Below are positions 52,535 through 61,779 of a stretch of DNA of 64,000 bases, in pieces (the stretch's first letter is position 1; every line of letters starts with the position of its first letter). Below the pieces are notes generated by a model, which was not told the origin of the DNA, ran no database searches, and worked only from the letters and a program-made list of their open reading frames with translations. The translations under genes were made by a program, and so were the position numbers. Origin of the DNA: Magnetococcus marinus MC-1 (GTDB taxonomy: Bacteria > Pseudomonadota > Magnetococcia > Magnetococcales > Magnetococcaceae). Where the stretch lies: NCBI RefSeq assembly GCF_000014865.1, contig NC_008576.1:3873001-3937000 (forward strand), written 5' to 3'.

Positions 52535-54496
52535 CTAGCCCTTGCGGGGCTTCTCTTCTTTAGCACGCACCGGCGCTTCACCCCCTCGGGGAGAGGGACC
52601 TTTGGCCGCAGCCTTATCCTCATCCTCCGACTCCATACCCGCCACATAACTGACCACCCGGTTACGGCCACTGCGCTTGGCTTGGTAGAGCGCCACATCC
52701 GCCAGTTTGGCCACCTCCCAAAACTCACCCCCATCATCCGGGAAGCGAGAGAGACCCACCGACACCGTATTGGACAACACATGCCCCCCAACCGGGGTAC
52801 GCATGGCCTCCACCGCAGCGCGGATTTTCTCCGCCACCACATCCCCGGCACTCCCCCCTTCATCTTTACCCTCAGCGATGAGCACCATAAACTCCTCACC
52901 ACCGTAGCGGATCACCATATCCGAGGCACGCACCTGCGCCATGGCAACCTTGCCAAAACCAATCAACACCGCATCACCCGCATCGTGACCGTAGGTATCG
53001 TTCACATTTTTAAAGTGATCCAGATCCAACATCATAATGCGAATGGAGTTACCTTGCCGCTTAGCGGTAGCCAGCATCGTATCCAGATACTCTTCCAAAA
53101 ACCGACGGTTATGCAAGCCGGTCATGGCATCTCGCAAGGCAGAATCCCGCAAGGTATCCAATAGCCGCTTGGCCTGAATAACCGGGGCTGCTTCCCGCAG
53201 ATAAACCTGAATAAACGGTAACTGATGACGGAAAAAGGTCGCATGACTGCGTTCTACCACCAACTGCACCACCACACTAATGGTGCCGGAGTGCAAGACA
53301 GGGATACACATATGGGTCCAATCCCCCTCCATATTTTTTCTGGGGGAGAACATATTGCATAGCCCGGGGGTATCCACCGCATCCACCACCCGGCCACCGG
53401 CGCTGCGACGTGCACGACACGCCTCGGCCTGGGCCAAAATTTGGAGATCGCACCAACGACAACCCGCTTTGAGCTCGCCATCCACCACCATGGTCTCTAG
53501 TTGGTCTTTATCGGTGAGCACCTCGTAGATGGTGTAACGCTGAATCAAAAACTCATCTCTAAGTACATGGCCAATATGCTGATAGACCTCTATCGGGGTG
53601 CGATCTTCTTCGATGGTCTGTTTAAAGTGGGCGACGTTGACGAGGGTATCCACCATATGGGTGGTGGTATCGAGTATGTTTTTATGGCCGGTGGACTCAT
53701 ATTGAATGACCCGTGCCACATCGCGGGTTAGGCCACCTAGGCTCTCTTGCAGATGCCCCATCATATCGTTGAGATCCTGGGCGATGGTGCCGATCTCATC
53801 ATCCCGCTGCTCTTTAAGCTCAATGCGTGCCGTAAAGTCGCCACCTTTGGCCAAGGAGACCACATGACTAACCCCTTCTGCGGTTGCCACAATGGCGCGA
53901 ATTTGACCCCGCACCAATAAAATCGTGATCCCGGAAAAGATGCCTAACGCCAGCACCATGGCACCAACCGTCAGCAACGCCTGGCTCTTTTGGTTACCCA
54001 AGGAGATTGAGATTGTTACCGCCCCCAATACCGCACCCGGTTTGACATCATGACAGGCTAGACAGTTGGGGTTGCTCTCTTGGGTGGCGATGTAGGGAAT
54101 GGTCATGCGAAAGATCGGCTCTTCTCCACCTTCTTCCAAAAAGGTCTGTGCCTTACCATGGCTGAGCACATCTTTTTCAATACTGTCCAGATCCCGTTCT
54201 TGGGTGAGACCTTCGCCAAACTGTTTAACAACCGGCTGCCCACGCACCACCCGAGCATCCCGCAATCCTTCCACCGCCGATAAGCGCTGGAGCATGCGCT
54301 CTCGTTCGGTGATCACCCCGTTGACCATCGCTTCGGTTAGCCCAACCCGCACAATTTCAGCCGCTGTACGGGCATGTTCTTCTGCATTGGAAAGGGAAAA
54401 CTGGCGAAAGGCGTAGAGACTGATAATCAATAAAACCACCAGCAGAGCCATTGAGAGGGTGATAGTAAAAATCGTCGTCTTGGTGGTTAATTTCAT
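52535..54496 (-). CDS. Haem-binding sensor diguanylate cyclase (GGDEF)
   Basis: A 653-residue membrane protein. An N-terminal helix (TIFTITLSMALLVVLLIISLY) is followed by a periplasmic domain of the DUF3365/c-haem-sensor type with a CLACH haem c motif (about residue 146), a second helix (VGAMVLALGIFSGITILL), a HAMP-like segment, a middle domain with several Cys (GCRWCDLQ, GLCNMF) and a GGDEF domain ending in RYGGEEFMVLI. The inhibitory I-site RASD lies five residues before GGEEF. It should make c-di-GMP in response to redox or gas bound at the haem. ATG at 54496 has GAGG 7 nt upstream. Confidence 0.92.
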   Translation of the reverse strand: MKLTTKTTIFTITLSMALLVVLLIISLYAFRQFSLSNAEEHARTAAEIVRVGLTEAMVNGVITERERMLQRLSAVEGLRDARVVRGQPVVKQFGEGLTQERDLDSIEKDVLSHGKAQTFLEEGGEEPIFRMTIPYIATQESNPNCLACHDVKPGAVLGAVTISISLGNQKSQALLTVGAMVLALGIFSGITILLVRGQIRAIVATAEGVSHVVSLAKGGDFTARIELKEQRDDEIGTIAQDLNDMMGHLQESLGGLTRDVARVIQYESTGHKNILDTTTHMVDTLVNVAHFKQTIEEDRTPIEVYQHIGHVLRDEFLIQRYTIYEVLTDKDQLETMVVDGELKAGCRWCDLQILAQAEACRARRSAGGRVVDAVDTPGLCNMFSPRKNMEGDWTHMCIPVLHSGTISVVVQLVVERSHATFFRHQLPFIQVYLREAAPVIQAKRLLDTLRDSALRDAMTGLHNRRFLEEYLDTMLATAKRQGNSIRIMMLDLDHFKNVNDTYGHDAGDAVLIGFGKVAMAQVRASDMVIRYGGEEFMVLIAEGKDEGGSAGDVVAEKIRAAVEAMRTPVGGHVLSNTVSVGLSRFPDDGGEFWEVAKLADVALYQAKRSGRNRVVSYVAGMESEDEDKAAAKGPSPRGGEAPVRAKEEKPRKG

Positions 54497-54960
54497 CGGC
54501 ATACCTCATGGATGCCGCTGAGTGCGCATCCATGGCTCCCCCTCGATATCTGTATGTTAAATGATGCAACCCCTGACCTGCGTGCGTCGGCGACCGTTGC
54601 ACGATCCAATACGCCCAGGTGGGAGGCCAAAATCCGACCCTGCCATTATGGCATGGCAGCCCAGCGGGACAAATCTTTTTTTTGCCAAGATCAATTTTTT
54701 TTGATCCTTACGCAAGGGCATGACCTCACAGAACACGACGCATGCGTCATACCACTGGGATCCATTTTTATAGGGTGGTACCCACCGTGATGCAGACGCG
54801 CCAAAAGATGATAAACCCTTTCATAGCTACGCTTTTCTTCCTATACTCTGACAGTTTGACATTTTTCCGCCCCCTACAACAGCGCGCAAACCGCCGAGGA
54901 ACAGGCGGGGTCTCTACCGATACGATTGAGCATCAAACCAACTGATGCCACTGCCCTTCG
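54497..54960. other. Intergenic stretch without a supported gene
   Basis: Lies upstream of the GGDEF gene and downstream of the CitE-like gene. No open frame with gene-like content; poly-T stretches near 54675 and 54695 only. Confidence 0.5.
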
Positions 54961-55872
54961 TTACAGCGACGCTTCGCTACCCCGGCGCAGATGGTTTTGC
55001 GCCTGATCCCATAACGCAATGAGTCGCTTGGCATCCTCGGCATGCAGGCGTTCCACCAGATAGCCATCCACCACGCAGATCTCATCGCCACGGGCCGAGG
55101 CTTTGCGCCACCCTTCCAATACACGGCGGGCCCGTTGCAGCTCTTCTTGATTGGGGAGAAAAGCGCGGTTGGCCGGCTGTACTTGGCTGGGGTGGATGAG
55201 GGTTTTGCCATCAAAGCCTAGGCGCACACCATCCTGACATTGGGCCAGGAAGCCCTCCTCACCCTGAATATCCACATAGACCCCATCCAAAATTGCCACA
55301 CCAGCGGCGCGCGCGGCCAACACACAGTGTTGCAAGGCGTAGGACATGCCATCCCGCCCTTCGGGACCGGTGCGCACATGCAGCGCTTTGGCCAGATCGG
55401 AGGTACCCATGATCAAGCAGTTAACGCGAGGGGATTGAGCGATGCTCAAGGCGTTGAGCACCCCCAAGGGGGATTCAATCATGGGCCATACACTCATGGA
55501 GCGGCTGGCCCCATTGCGCTGCTCCCAGCCCATCAAAAAATCCACCAATACTTGCAGTTCGTCCCGATGGTTCACTTTGGGTACGGCAATGGCGTCTGGC
55601 TGCCCCCCCAGCACCGCTTCCAGATCGGCCTGCCACATACTGGTTGCCATGGCATTGATGCGCACCACCCGTAAAGGGGTGCTGTTACGCTCCTCGCCCA
55701 GTGCTTCACGTATAAAGCGGCGGGCCTCTCCTTTCATCTCTGGGGCAACCGAATCCTCCAGATCAAAAATCACGGCATCGGCACCCAACTGGGTGGATTT
55801 TGCCAGCGCCCGAGGGTTAGAACCGGGCACATAAAGTGTTGAACGCAGCAGTGCGGGCGCAGCATGTTTCAT
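54961..55872 (-). CDS. CitE-like / HpcH-type acyl-CoA lyase
   Basis: A 303-residue TIM-barrel protein of the HpcH/CitE family: RSTLYVPGSNPRALAKS, VIFDLEDSVAPEMKGEAR (metal-binding acid), VRINAMATS, IAVPKVNH, PMIESPLGVLNA and MGTSDLAKAL. Members cleave citryl-, malyl- or citramalyl-CoA. GFDGKTLIHPSQVQ in the C-terminal part is the usual lid. No neighbouring CitD/CitF, so it is not a citrate lyase complex. It may serve a CoA-ester lyase step of central carbon metabolism; the substrate cannot be told from sequence. Divergent from rsgA. Confidence 0.87.
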   Translation of the reverse strand: MKHAAPALLRSTLYVPGSNPRALAKSTQLGADAVIFDLEDSVAPEMKGEARRFIREALGEERNSTPLRVVRINAMATSMWQADLEAVLGGQPDAIAVPKVNHRDELQVLVDFLMGWEQRNGASRSMSVWPMIESPLGVLNALSIAQSPRVNCLIMGTSDLAKALHVRTGPEGRDGMSYALQHCVLAARAAGVAILDGVYVDIQGEEGFLAQCQDGVRLGFDGKTLIHPSQVQPANRAFLPNQEELQRARRVLEGWRKASARGDEICVVDGYLVERLHAEDAKRLIALWDQAQNHLRRGSEASL

Positions 55873-56026
55873 GGGGAGACCTATCATTTCTAGGGTTCGC
55901 CCCCCTCCCCCCTTTACGGTAGGGACAGAGAAAGCGCAAAGTTCAAGAGCTATAGACTCCCTATTCGGCAGCAAACAGGTTAGAATCAAGCCAATTTCGA
56001 CTTCGACCCCAAAAGGATGTGCAGAC

Positions 56027-57067
56027 ATGCCCCGTCGCCCTTCCGGTATTAAAAAATTATCCGACCAGCAAAAACGCCGCATTGAGGCGATTCGTGAGCG
56101 CCGCATGAACCGCAAACAGGCCAAGAGCGCCGAACATGCGGCGGAGTTTGACGCCCAAGGTTTGGGGGAGCCTCGCGAGGGTTTGGTGATTGCCCACTAT
56201 GGTTTAAATGTCGCCGTAACCAGCGAGGGCATGGCAGAGCACCGCTGTGCGGTGCGGGAGACTTTACCGGAAAATCCGGTTTGTGGGGATCGGGTTATCT
56301 GGCGTCCGGGTTTAAATGAGCAGGGGGTCATTGAGGATATTATGCCCCGCAGCAATGTGTTGCGGCGTCCTGGCCCCTACAATCGACTCCAGACCCTAGC
56401 GGCCAATTTGGACCGACTGCTGGTTACCACTTCGGCGGCGCTGTTTAATCCTTTTTTGGTGGACCGCTATCTGGTGGCGGCCTCGGCGGCCAATATTGAG
56501 CCGGTGATTATTGTGAACAAGATGGACCTGATCCGGGATGAAGAGTCGTTGGATGATCTGGCCATGTTATTGGCCCCTTATCAGGAGATGGAGTACGAGA
56601 TTGTACCGGTCTCTGCGACGACGGGTCAGGGCATGGGAGAGTTGGATGATATTCTCTCTTTTGGGTTATCGGCTTTTGTGGGGCAGTCGGGCGTGGGCAA
56701 ATCCTCTTTGGTGGCCCACTGGATTGATGATCTTTCGCTACGCATTGCTGATGTTAACGCCCACACGGGCAAGGGACGTCACACCACCACGGTGGCGCAT
56801 CTTTACCCATTGAAGAGTGGTCGCGGTGGGATTATTGATTCGCCTGGGGTCCGTGCTTTTGGTCTGCATGGGGTTGAGCCTGAGGAGGTTATTCACCATT
56901 TTCGGGATCTCGCACCCTTGGCGCAGCAGTGCCATTTTAATGACTGCAAACACGAGCAGGAGCCCGGCTGCGCGGTGTTAGAGGCCATTGAGCACGAAAT
57001 CGCCGACGCCATCCGCCTAGAGAGCTACCACCGCATCCTGGAAAGCATTCTGGAAGAAGAGGGGTAA
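56027..57067 (+). CDS. rsgA: Ribosome small subunit-dependent GTPase A
   Basis: A 346-residue circularly permuted GTPase: basic N-terminus, OB domain (VCGDRVIWRPG), G4 VNKMDL, G1 GQSGVGKSSL, G3 DSPGVR, and a zinc-binding C-terminus with C-H-C ligands (CHFNDCKHEQEPGC). It acts late in 30S assembly. ATG at 56027 has AAGGA 9 nt upstream, and an upstream extension is rejected. Confidence 0.96.
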   Translation: MPRRPSGIKKLSDQQKRRIEAIRERRMNRKQAKSAEHAAEFDAQGLGEPREGLVIAHYGLNVAVTSEGMAEHRCAVRETLPENPVCGDRVIWRPGLNEQGVIEDIMPRSNVLRRPGPYNRLQTLAANLDRLLVTTSAALFNPFLVDRYLVAASAANIEPVIIVNKMDLIRDEESLDDLAMLLAPYQEMEYEIVPVSATTGQGMGELDDILSFGLSAFVGQSGVGKSSLVAHWIDDLSLRIADVNAHTGKGRHTTTVAHLYPLKSGRGGIIDSPGVRAFGLHGVEPEEVIHHFRDLAPLAQQCHFNDCKHEQEPGCAVLEAIEHEIADAIRLESYHRILESILEEEG

Positions 57068-57389
57068 GAGAGCTTTCTTCCAAAGCCTCATGCAAAACAG
57101 ACTCTTCAACATTCATTGAGCGCAATGGGAAGCACCCCTTCTAGGAGGCTTAACAAGCCGTGCATGCCGTTCCACAGCTTGGCCCACTGCGTAGAGCATG
57201 CCCACCCCAAGGCACTCTGCAACACGGCAGAATGGGTTGGGCGAGGGATCAAAGAGATGGCTAAACGCTAAAAACAACCATCTAGGTGTAGCCGCCACGC
57301 GCACAGCCCGCTATAATGGGTGGGTTTTTGATTTTGGACCCGGTGGTGACCCCTAGGCACCCCAGGCACAACCTAAGCTGGAGTGCTTC
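57068..57389. other. Intergenic region upstream of the his genes
   Basis: No gene or His-rich attenuator peptide is seen. Presumably carries the promoter for the hisA-hisE run. Confidence 0.5.
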
Positions 57390-58139
57390 ATGCGCATTAT
57401 TCCTGCCATTGACCTGAAAGATGGTCAGTGTGTTCGCCTCTTTAAAGGGGACATGGACCAAAATACCGTCTACTCCGACAACCCTGGAGAGACCGCCAAA
57501 CAGTGGGCCGAACAAGGTGCCGAACGCATGCATGTGGTGGATCTTAACGGGGCCTTTGCCGGGGAACCGGTCAATGCCGACGCCATCGCCGCCATCCGCA
57601 AAGCCATCACCATCCCCATGCAACTGGGAGGCGGCATCCGCACCCTGGAAACCCTGCAAAAACTCTTTAACCTAGGGGTGGATTTTGCCATCCTCGGCTC
57701 CGTGGCGGCCCGCGACCCTGAACTGGTGTTTCGCGCCTGTGAACAGTTTCCTGGCCGTATCTCCGTGGGCATCGATGCCCGCGATGGCAAGGTCGCTGTC
57801 GAAGGCTGGGCCGAAACCACCGACCTGAATGCCGTCGATCTGGCGAAAAAATTTGAAGATGCCGGCGTGGCTGAAATTATCTTTACCGATATTGCCCGTG
57901 ACGGCACCCTCACTGGCCCCAACGTGGCCGCTACCCGACTCATGGCTGAATCCGCCACCATTCCCGTCATCGCCTCAGGGGGGGTCTCATGCCTTGCCGA
58001 TATTCAGGCTCTGCTGGAAAATAGCGGCCCCTACCCCAATGGCAACCGTATCTCCGGGGTTATTACCGGCAAAGCCATCTACGATGGCCGCCTGGACCTG
58101 GCCGCCGCCATTGCCCTAAGCCGCCGTTGGGAGAATTAA
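57390..58139 (+). CDS. hisA: ProFAR isomerase
   Basis: A 249-residue half-barrel duplicated TIM barrel: [52 protein letters not shown] and [12 protein letters not shown]-like ITDIARDGT; catalytic Asp residues sit in AIDLKDG and FTDIARD. It isomerises ProFAR in histidine synthesis. hisF follows after 4 nt. Confidence 0.96.
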   Translation: MRIIPAIDLKDGQCVRLFKGDMDQNTVYSDNPGETAKQWAEQGAERMHVVDLNGAFAGEPVNADAIAAIRKAITIPMQLGGGIRTLETLQKLFNLGVDFAILGSVAARDPELVFRACEQFPGRISVGIDARDGKVAVEGWAETTDLNAVDLAKKFEDAGVAEIIFTDIARDGTLTGPNVAATRLMAESATIPVIASGGVSCLADIQALLENSGPYPNGNRISGVITGKAIYDGRLDLAAAIALSRRWEN

Positions 58140-58143
58140 TACC

Positions 58144-58920
58144 ATGATGGCCAAACGCATTATCCCCTGCCTGGATGTCAAAGCAGGTCGTGTGGTCAAA
58201 GGGGTGCAGTTTGAAGGACTGGTCGATGCAGGCGACCCCGTAGAGGCCGCCAAACGCTACGACGAAGAGGGCGCCGACGAACTCACCTTTTTAGACATTA
58301 CCGCCACCCATGAAGATCGCGGCATTATGGAAGATGTGGTGCGCCGCACCGCCGAACAGGTCTTCATTCCCCTCACCGTGGGCGGAGGCATCCGCACCAA
58401 TGATGATATTCGCCGCATGCTGGTGGCCGGTGCAGATAAGTGCTCCATTAACTCCGCAGCGGTCAAGCGCCCTGAGTTTGTGCGAGAAGCCGCCGAACAG
58501 TTTGGTTCGCAATGTGTGGTGGTGGCCATTGACGCCAAATGCGTCGAACATGACAAACATGGCCGCCCTATTCGCTGGGAAATTTTCACCCATGGTGGCC
58601 GCCAGCCCACCGGCATTGATGCCCTGGAGTGGGCACACCGCATGGAGAGCTTTGGCAGTGGCGAGATTTTGCTTACCTCCATGGATAAAGATGGCACCAA
58701 AAGCGGCTACGCCCTGGAGATGACCCGCGCCATCTCTGATGCCGTCACCATTCCCGTGATTGCCTCTGGCGGTGTGGGCGAACCCAAACATTTGCTGGAA
58801 GGGCTTCGCCAAGGGGGCGCCGATGCGGTTTTGGCCGCATCCATTTTTCATTTCCGCGAATATACCATTCCCCAAGTTAAACGCTATCTGCGTGATAACC
58901 ATATCGCGGTACGACTCTAA
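58144..58920 (+). CDS. hisF: Imidazole glycerol phosphate synthase cyclase subunit
   Basis: A 258-residue barrel: [57 protein letters not shown] and [16 protein letters not shown], with acid-base Asp11-type residue in CLDVKAG and Asp in LTSMDKDGT. Makes the imidazole ring with ammonia from HisH; hisH is not adjacent in this window. Confidence 0.96.
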   Translation: MMAKRIIPCLDVKAGRVVKGVQFEGLVDAGDPVEAAKRYDEEGADELTFLDITATHEDRGIMEDVVRRTAEQVFIPLTVGGGIRTNDDIRRMLVAGADKCSINSAAVKRPEFVREAAEQFGSQCVVVAIDAKCVEHDKHGRPIRWEIFTHGGRQPTGIDALEWAHRMESFGSGEILLTSMDKDGTKSGYALEMTRAISDAVTIPVIASGGVGEPKHLLEGLRQGGADAVLAASIFHFREYTIPQVKRYLRDNHIAVRL

Positions 58921-58965
58921 AGAGCGACGACCTACCCCTTTTTATCCGTGAATGGGATTTTTTTG

Positions 58966-59355
58966 ATGGAAAAACTGCCCGATCTGGCTACCTTGAAATA
59001 TAATGAACAAGGTCTTATCCCCGCCATTGCCCAGCAGTATGACACGGGCGAAGTGTTGATGATGGCTTGGATGAACCAAACCTCTTTGGCAGAAACCCTA
59101 AGTACCGGCGTGGCCTGTTATTGGTCCCGCAGCCGCAATCGGTTTTGGCGCAAAGGGGAGAGTTCTGGTCAAGTACAAACCGTTAAGGCCGTGCGTCTGG
59201 ATTGCGATAAAGATACCCTGCTGCTGTTGGTGGACCAACAAGGCGTGGCCTGCCACACGGGCCGCCACAACTGTTTCTATTTAGAGGCCCAGGATGGTAG
59301 CTGGAAAACCATCACCGACCCTGAGATTGACCCTGAGGAGCTGTACGGAAAATGA
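58966..59355 (+). CDS. hisI: Phosphoribosyl-AMP cyclohydrolase
   Basis: A 129-residue enzyme: [54 protein letters not shown] and [10 protein letters not shown], giving the zinc-binding cysteines and metal Asp. ATG at 58966 is chosen over the in-frame GTG at 58948. Its end overlaps hisE by 4 nt. Confidence 0.95.
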   Translation: MEKLPDLATLKYNEQGLIPAIAQQYDTGEVLMMAWMNQTSLAETLSTGVACYWSRSRNRFWRKGESSGQVQTVKAVRLDCDKDTLLLLVDQQGVACHTGRHNCFYLEAQDGSWKTITDPEIDPEELYGK

Positions 59356-60110
59356 ACAATCTAAGCCCCCCGTCTACGGTGGATATTCTGGAGCAGGTCT
59401 ATCAGGTGATTCAGCAACGCAAATCTGCGCCAGATCCTGAAGCCTCCTATGTGGCCAAGCTGTTCCACAAAGGGGATGATGCCATCCTTAAAAAAGTGGG
59501 CGAAGAGGCCACCGAATTGGTACTGGCCATCAAAGGGCGCGCCGCCCGCAACGAAGTCGCCCACGAAGCCGCCGACCTGATTTTTCACACCTTGGTGGGG
59601 CTGGCCATTATGAACATCCCCCCGACAGAGGTGATGAATGTCCTTTCCAGCCGCTTTGGTAAGACAGGTCTTACCCGCAACCAAACACCCAGCGTGGAGC
59701 TTGAACCCAGTCGCCGCCAATTTGAACGCCGCCTGCACAGCAAGACCATTCATCTTATCTTTAGCTCGGGCATTACCATAGATGGCCTAACCCGGGATAT
59801 TAGCCTAGACGGCATGCAGCTCCACGTGGACTATGCCGATAAGGTTCGGTTATTGGGAGAGAAGGGCTATTTTGAACTCTCTGTACAAAACAAAGCGACT
59901 TTTAATGCCAATAATTTGCTGGTTGGCTTAGAGATCCCCACCACCATGGATAACAATCCCTTGATGGCTGCCGTGCATTCGGCGCGCACCTATCGGTTTG
60001 AGTTTGAGATCGTGCGGGTCACTGAAGATGCCATCGGCCTGCGTATTATTGGCGACAAAGGGATGTTCAGCTTTGCCCTAGCCAATGAAGTGTTTAATGA
60101 TCTCATGTAG
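59352..60110 (+). CDS. hisE: Phosphoribosyl-ATP pyrophosphohydrolase (HisE) fused to a PilZ domain
   Basis: A 252-residue chain. Residues 1-110 are a full His[39 protein letters not shown] with the EExxE metal motif at 51-55, and [15 protein letters not shown]. This opens phosphoribosyl-ATP in step two of histidine synthesis. Residues about 118-252 look like PilZ: R122-x3-R126 in RRQFERR and DISLDG (D149, S151, G154), the complete RxxxR and DxSxxG c-di-GMP pair, followed by beta strands. HisE normally ends near residue 105, so the additional 140 residues are a true fusion in one frame. Confidence 0.88.
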   Translation: MNNLSPPSTVDILEQVYQVIQQRKSAPDPEASYVAKLFHKGDDAILKKVGEEATELVLAIKGRAARNEVAHEAADLIFHTLVGLAIMNIPPTEVMNVLSSRFGKTGLTRNQTPSVELEPSRRQFERRLHSKTIHLIFSSGITIDGLTRDISLDGMQLHVDYADKVRLLGEKGYFELSVQNKATFNANNLLVGLEIPTTMDNNPLMAAVHSARTYRFEFEIVRVTEDAIGLRIIGDKGMFSFALANEVFNDLM

Positions 60111-60275
60111 GGCTTACCCTTGTGTCCAACCGAGGGTTGTGCGCGCTGTGCCCTCTTCTCGACCTGAGCGGGGGATATAAAGGCACAGATGGCCTTGCCA
60201 GTGCCCGGAGCCCCCTGCTGAGCAGCGCAGAGATAGGATAGCGTTTACCCCTTTTTGTACGGAGTCTGGTTGGTT

Positions 60276-60629
60276 ATGTCCAATGACTGTCTTTTTTGCA
60301 AAATCGTAGCGGGCACCATTCCGTGCAACAAGGTGTATGAGGATGAGTTGGTGTTGGCCTTTCGCGACATTCATCCCCAGGCTCCTGAGCATGTGCTGGT
60401 GATCCCCAAGCAGCACATCGCGACCCTGGATGACGTGCAGGTGCAGGCGCGCGCAGTGATGGGGCATCTCATGGAGCGCACTGCCCATGTTGCCCGGCTG
60501 ATTGGCGTGGCCGAAAAAGGCTATCGTACCCTGATAAATACCCGTGGTGATGGGGGGCAAGAGGTCTACCATATCCATGTGCATATCCTTGGTGGCAAGG
60601 CCATAGGCCCCATGGTCTGCAACAAGTAG
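60276..60629 (+). CDS. HIT-family nucleotide hydrolase (HinT-like)
   Basis: A 117-residue protein: CLFCKIVAGTIPCNKVYEDE with two Cys of the zinc form, FRDIHPQAPEHVLVIPKQH, and the active-site histidine triad HIHVHILGG. It hydrolyses nucleoside phosphoramidates such as AMP-lysine. It follows hisE by about 165 bp but is likely separate. ATG at 60276 is chosen over a GTG/TTG-like extension. Confidence 0.94.
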   Translation: MSNDCLFCKIVAGTIPCNKVYEDELVLAFRDIHPQAPEHVLVIPKQHIATLDDVQVQARAVMGHLMERTAHVARLIGVAEKGYRTLINTRGDGGQEVYHIHVHILGGKAIGPMVCNK

Positions 60630-60757
60630 GCAAACAGCAGGAAAAGGCTCTAAATTAATCGTTCAATATCAATAGCATAATAAATATGTCCAATTTCTGC
60701 TATTTTTCTATTGACCAAAGCCTTAGAGCTTTCTATATTTGTCTCCCTCGACGCTAT

Positions 60758-60834
60758 GCGCTCGTAGCTCAGCTGGATAGAGTACCTGGCTACGAACCAG
60801 GTGGTCGGAGGTTCGAATCCTTCCGAGCGCGCCA
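60758..60834 (+). tRNA. tRNA-Arg (anticodon ACG)
   Basis: 77 nt including CCA. Acceptor GCGCTCG/CGAGCGC, D arm AGCTCAGCTGGATAGAGT, anticodon arm CCTGG-CTACGAA-CCAGG giving ACG (A34 to inosine), T arm with GTTCGAATC. Confidence 0.96.
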
Positions 60835-60854
60835 TTTTTTTGTCGATATAACAT

Positions 60855-60889
60855 AAGGGCCTGAAGATCTCTCTTCAGGCCCTTTGTTT
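60855..60889 (+). terminator. Intrinsic terminator after tRNA-Arg
   Basis: AAGGGCCTGAAG/CTTCAGGCCCTT stem with an ATCTCT loop, then TTTGTTT, 20 nt after the tRNA. Confidence 0.9.
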
Positions 60890-61050
60890 ATCTTGTCCAT
60901 CAAAACCCACGACGATTGCACCAACCCCAATCACCTACCCACCCTAGGAAGATGGCCCAAGCTGGGTAGATAGGGTTTTCTAATCGACAGCCCTTTTCCC
61001 ACCGTACCACTTAATCATAAACAGCTGCGCTTAATCTGAGAGACCCCCTC

Positions 61051-61668
61051 TCAGGCGCTCGCACCATCTAGGCGGGGCAAACGACGTCCCCCTTCTAAAA
61101 TGAGTTGGGTGTAAAAACGGGCCAGATGTTCGGGTGACTCATGGCAGGGCTGATAACCAGGCAGATAGGGGCGCAAGGCGCGGGTTTGAAAATGGTACGC
61201 CACCAAACTAACCAGGGTACCCGCCAGCAAGGTGGCATCCCCCCCAGGGGCAATCTCTGCCGCTAGCGCACGCATTTCACCAAACGATTGTTTAAACATG
61301 CGGTCTGCCATAATGCGTAACCGTTCGGGTTCGCCCTCCAGCATCTCGCGCTGCATAACCGCACGAAAGGTGTGGTCCATACCCACCACCCGGATAAACT
61401 GTAAAATCACCCCATAGAGTCGGGTTTCCAGCGTTCCTGAGGCATGTAACGCCAGCAAGAGATGCTGGGCTTTCTCTTTAAAAACCAGATCCACAGCAGA
61501 GAGATAGAGGGTCTCTTTATCTGGAAAATGGTGATAGAGGGCTGCGGCACTTATGTTGACCTGCTTGGCAATCTGCCGCATAGAAACGCCGCTAAAACCC
61601 GCATTGGCAAACAAGGGAATGGCTTTTTGCAAAATCTCTTCTGGACTCTTAGGCTGTTTAGGACGCAT
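61051..61668 (-). CDS. TetR-family transcriptional regulator
   Basis: A 205-residue regulator. The N-terminal helix-turn-helix is ILQKAIPLFANAGFSGVSMRQIAKQVNISAAALYHHFPDKETLY-like, spread over residues about 12-55, the standard TetR reader. The rest is a helical ligand domain (RAVMQREMLEGEPERLR). ATG at 61668 has AAGGAG 8 nt upstream. It lies on the same strand directly downstream of the RND pump gene, which it probably controls. Confidence 0.9.
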   Translation of the reverse strand: MRPKQPKSPEEILQKAIPLFANAGFSGVSMRQIAKQVNISAAALYHHFPDKETLYLSAVDLVFKEKAQHLLLALHASGTLETRLYGVILQFIRVVGMDHTFRAVMQREMLEGEPERLRIMADRMFKQSFGEMRALAAEIAPGGDATLLAGTLVSLVAYHFQTRALRPYLPGYQPCHESPEHLARFYTQLILEGGRRLPRLDGASA

Positions 61669-61779
61669 GGAGCATGCTCCTTCCCACCCCATTAAACCCA
61701 ACCACGTTCCACCCCAACAGCGGCCACACGGCCCAGCCCGCGCCACCGCATAGAGGGCGATACCCTTGTTGCGCCTTGA

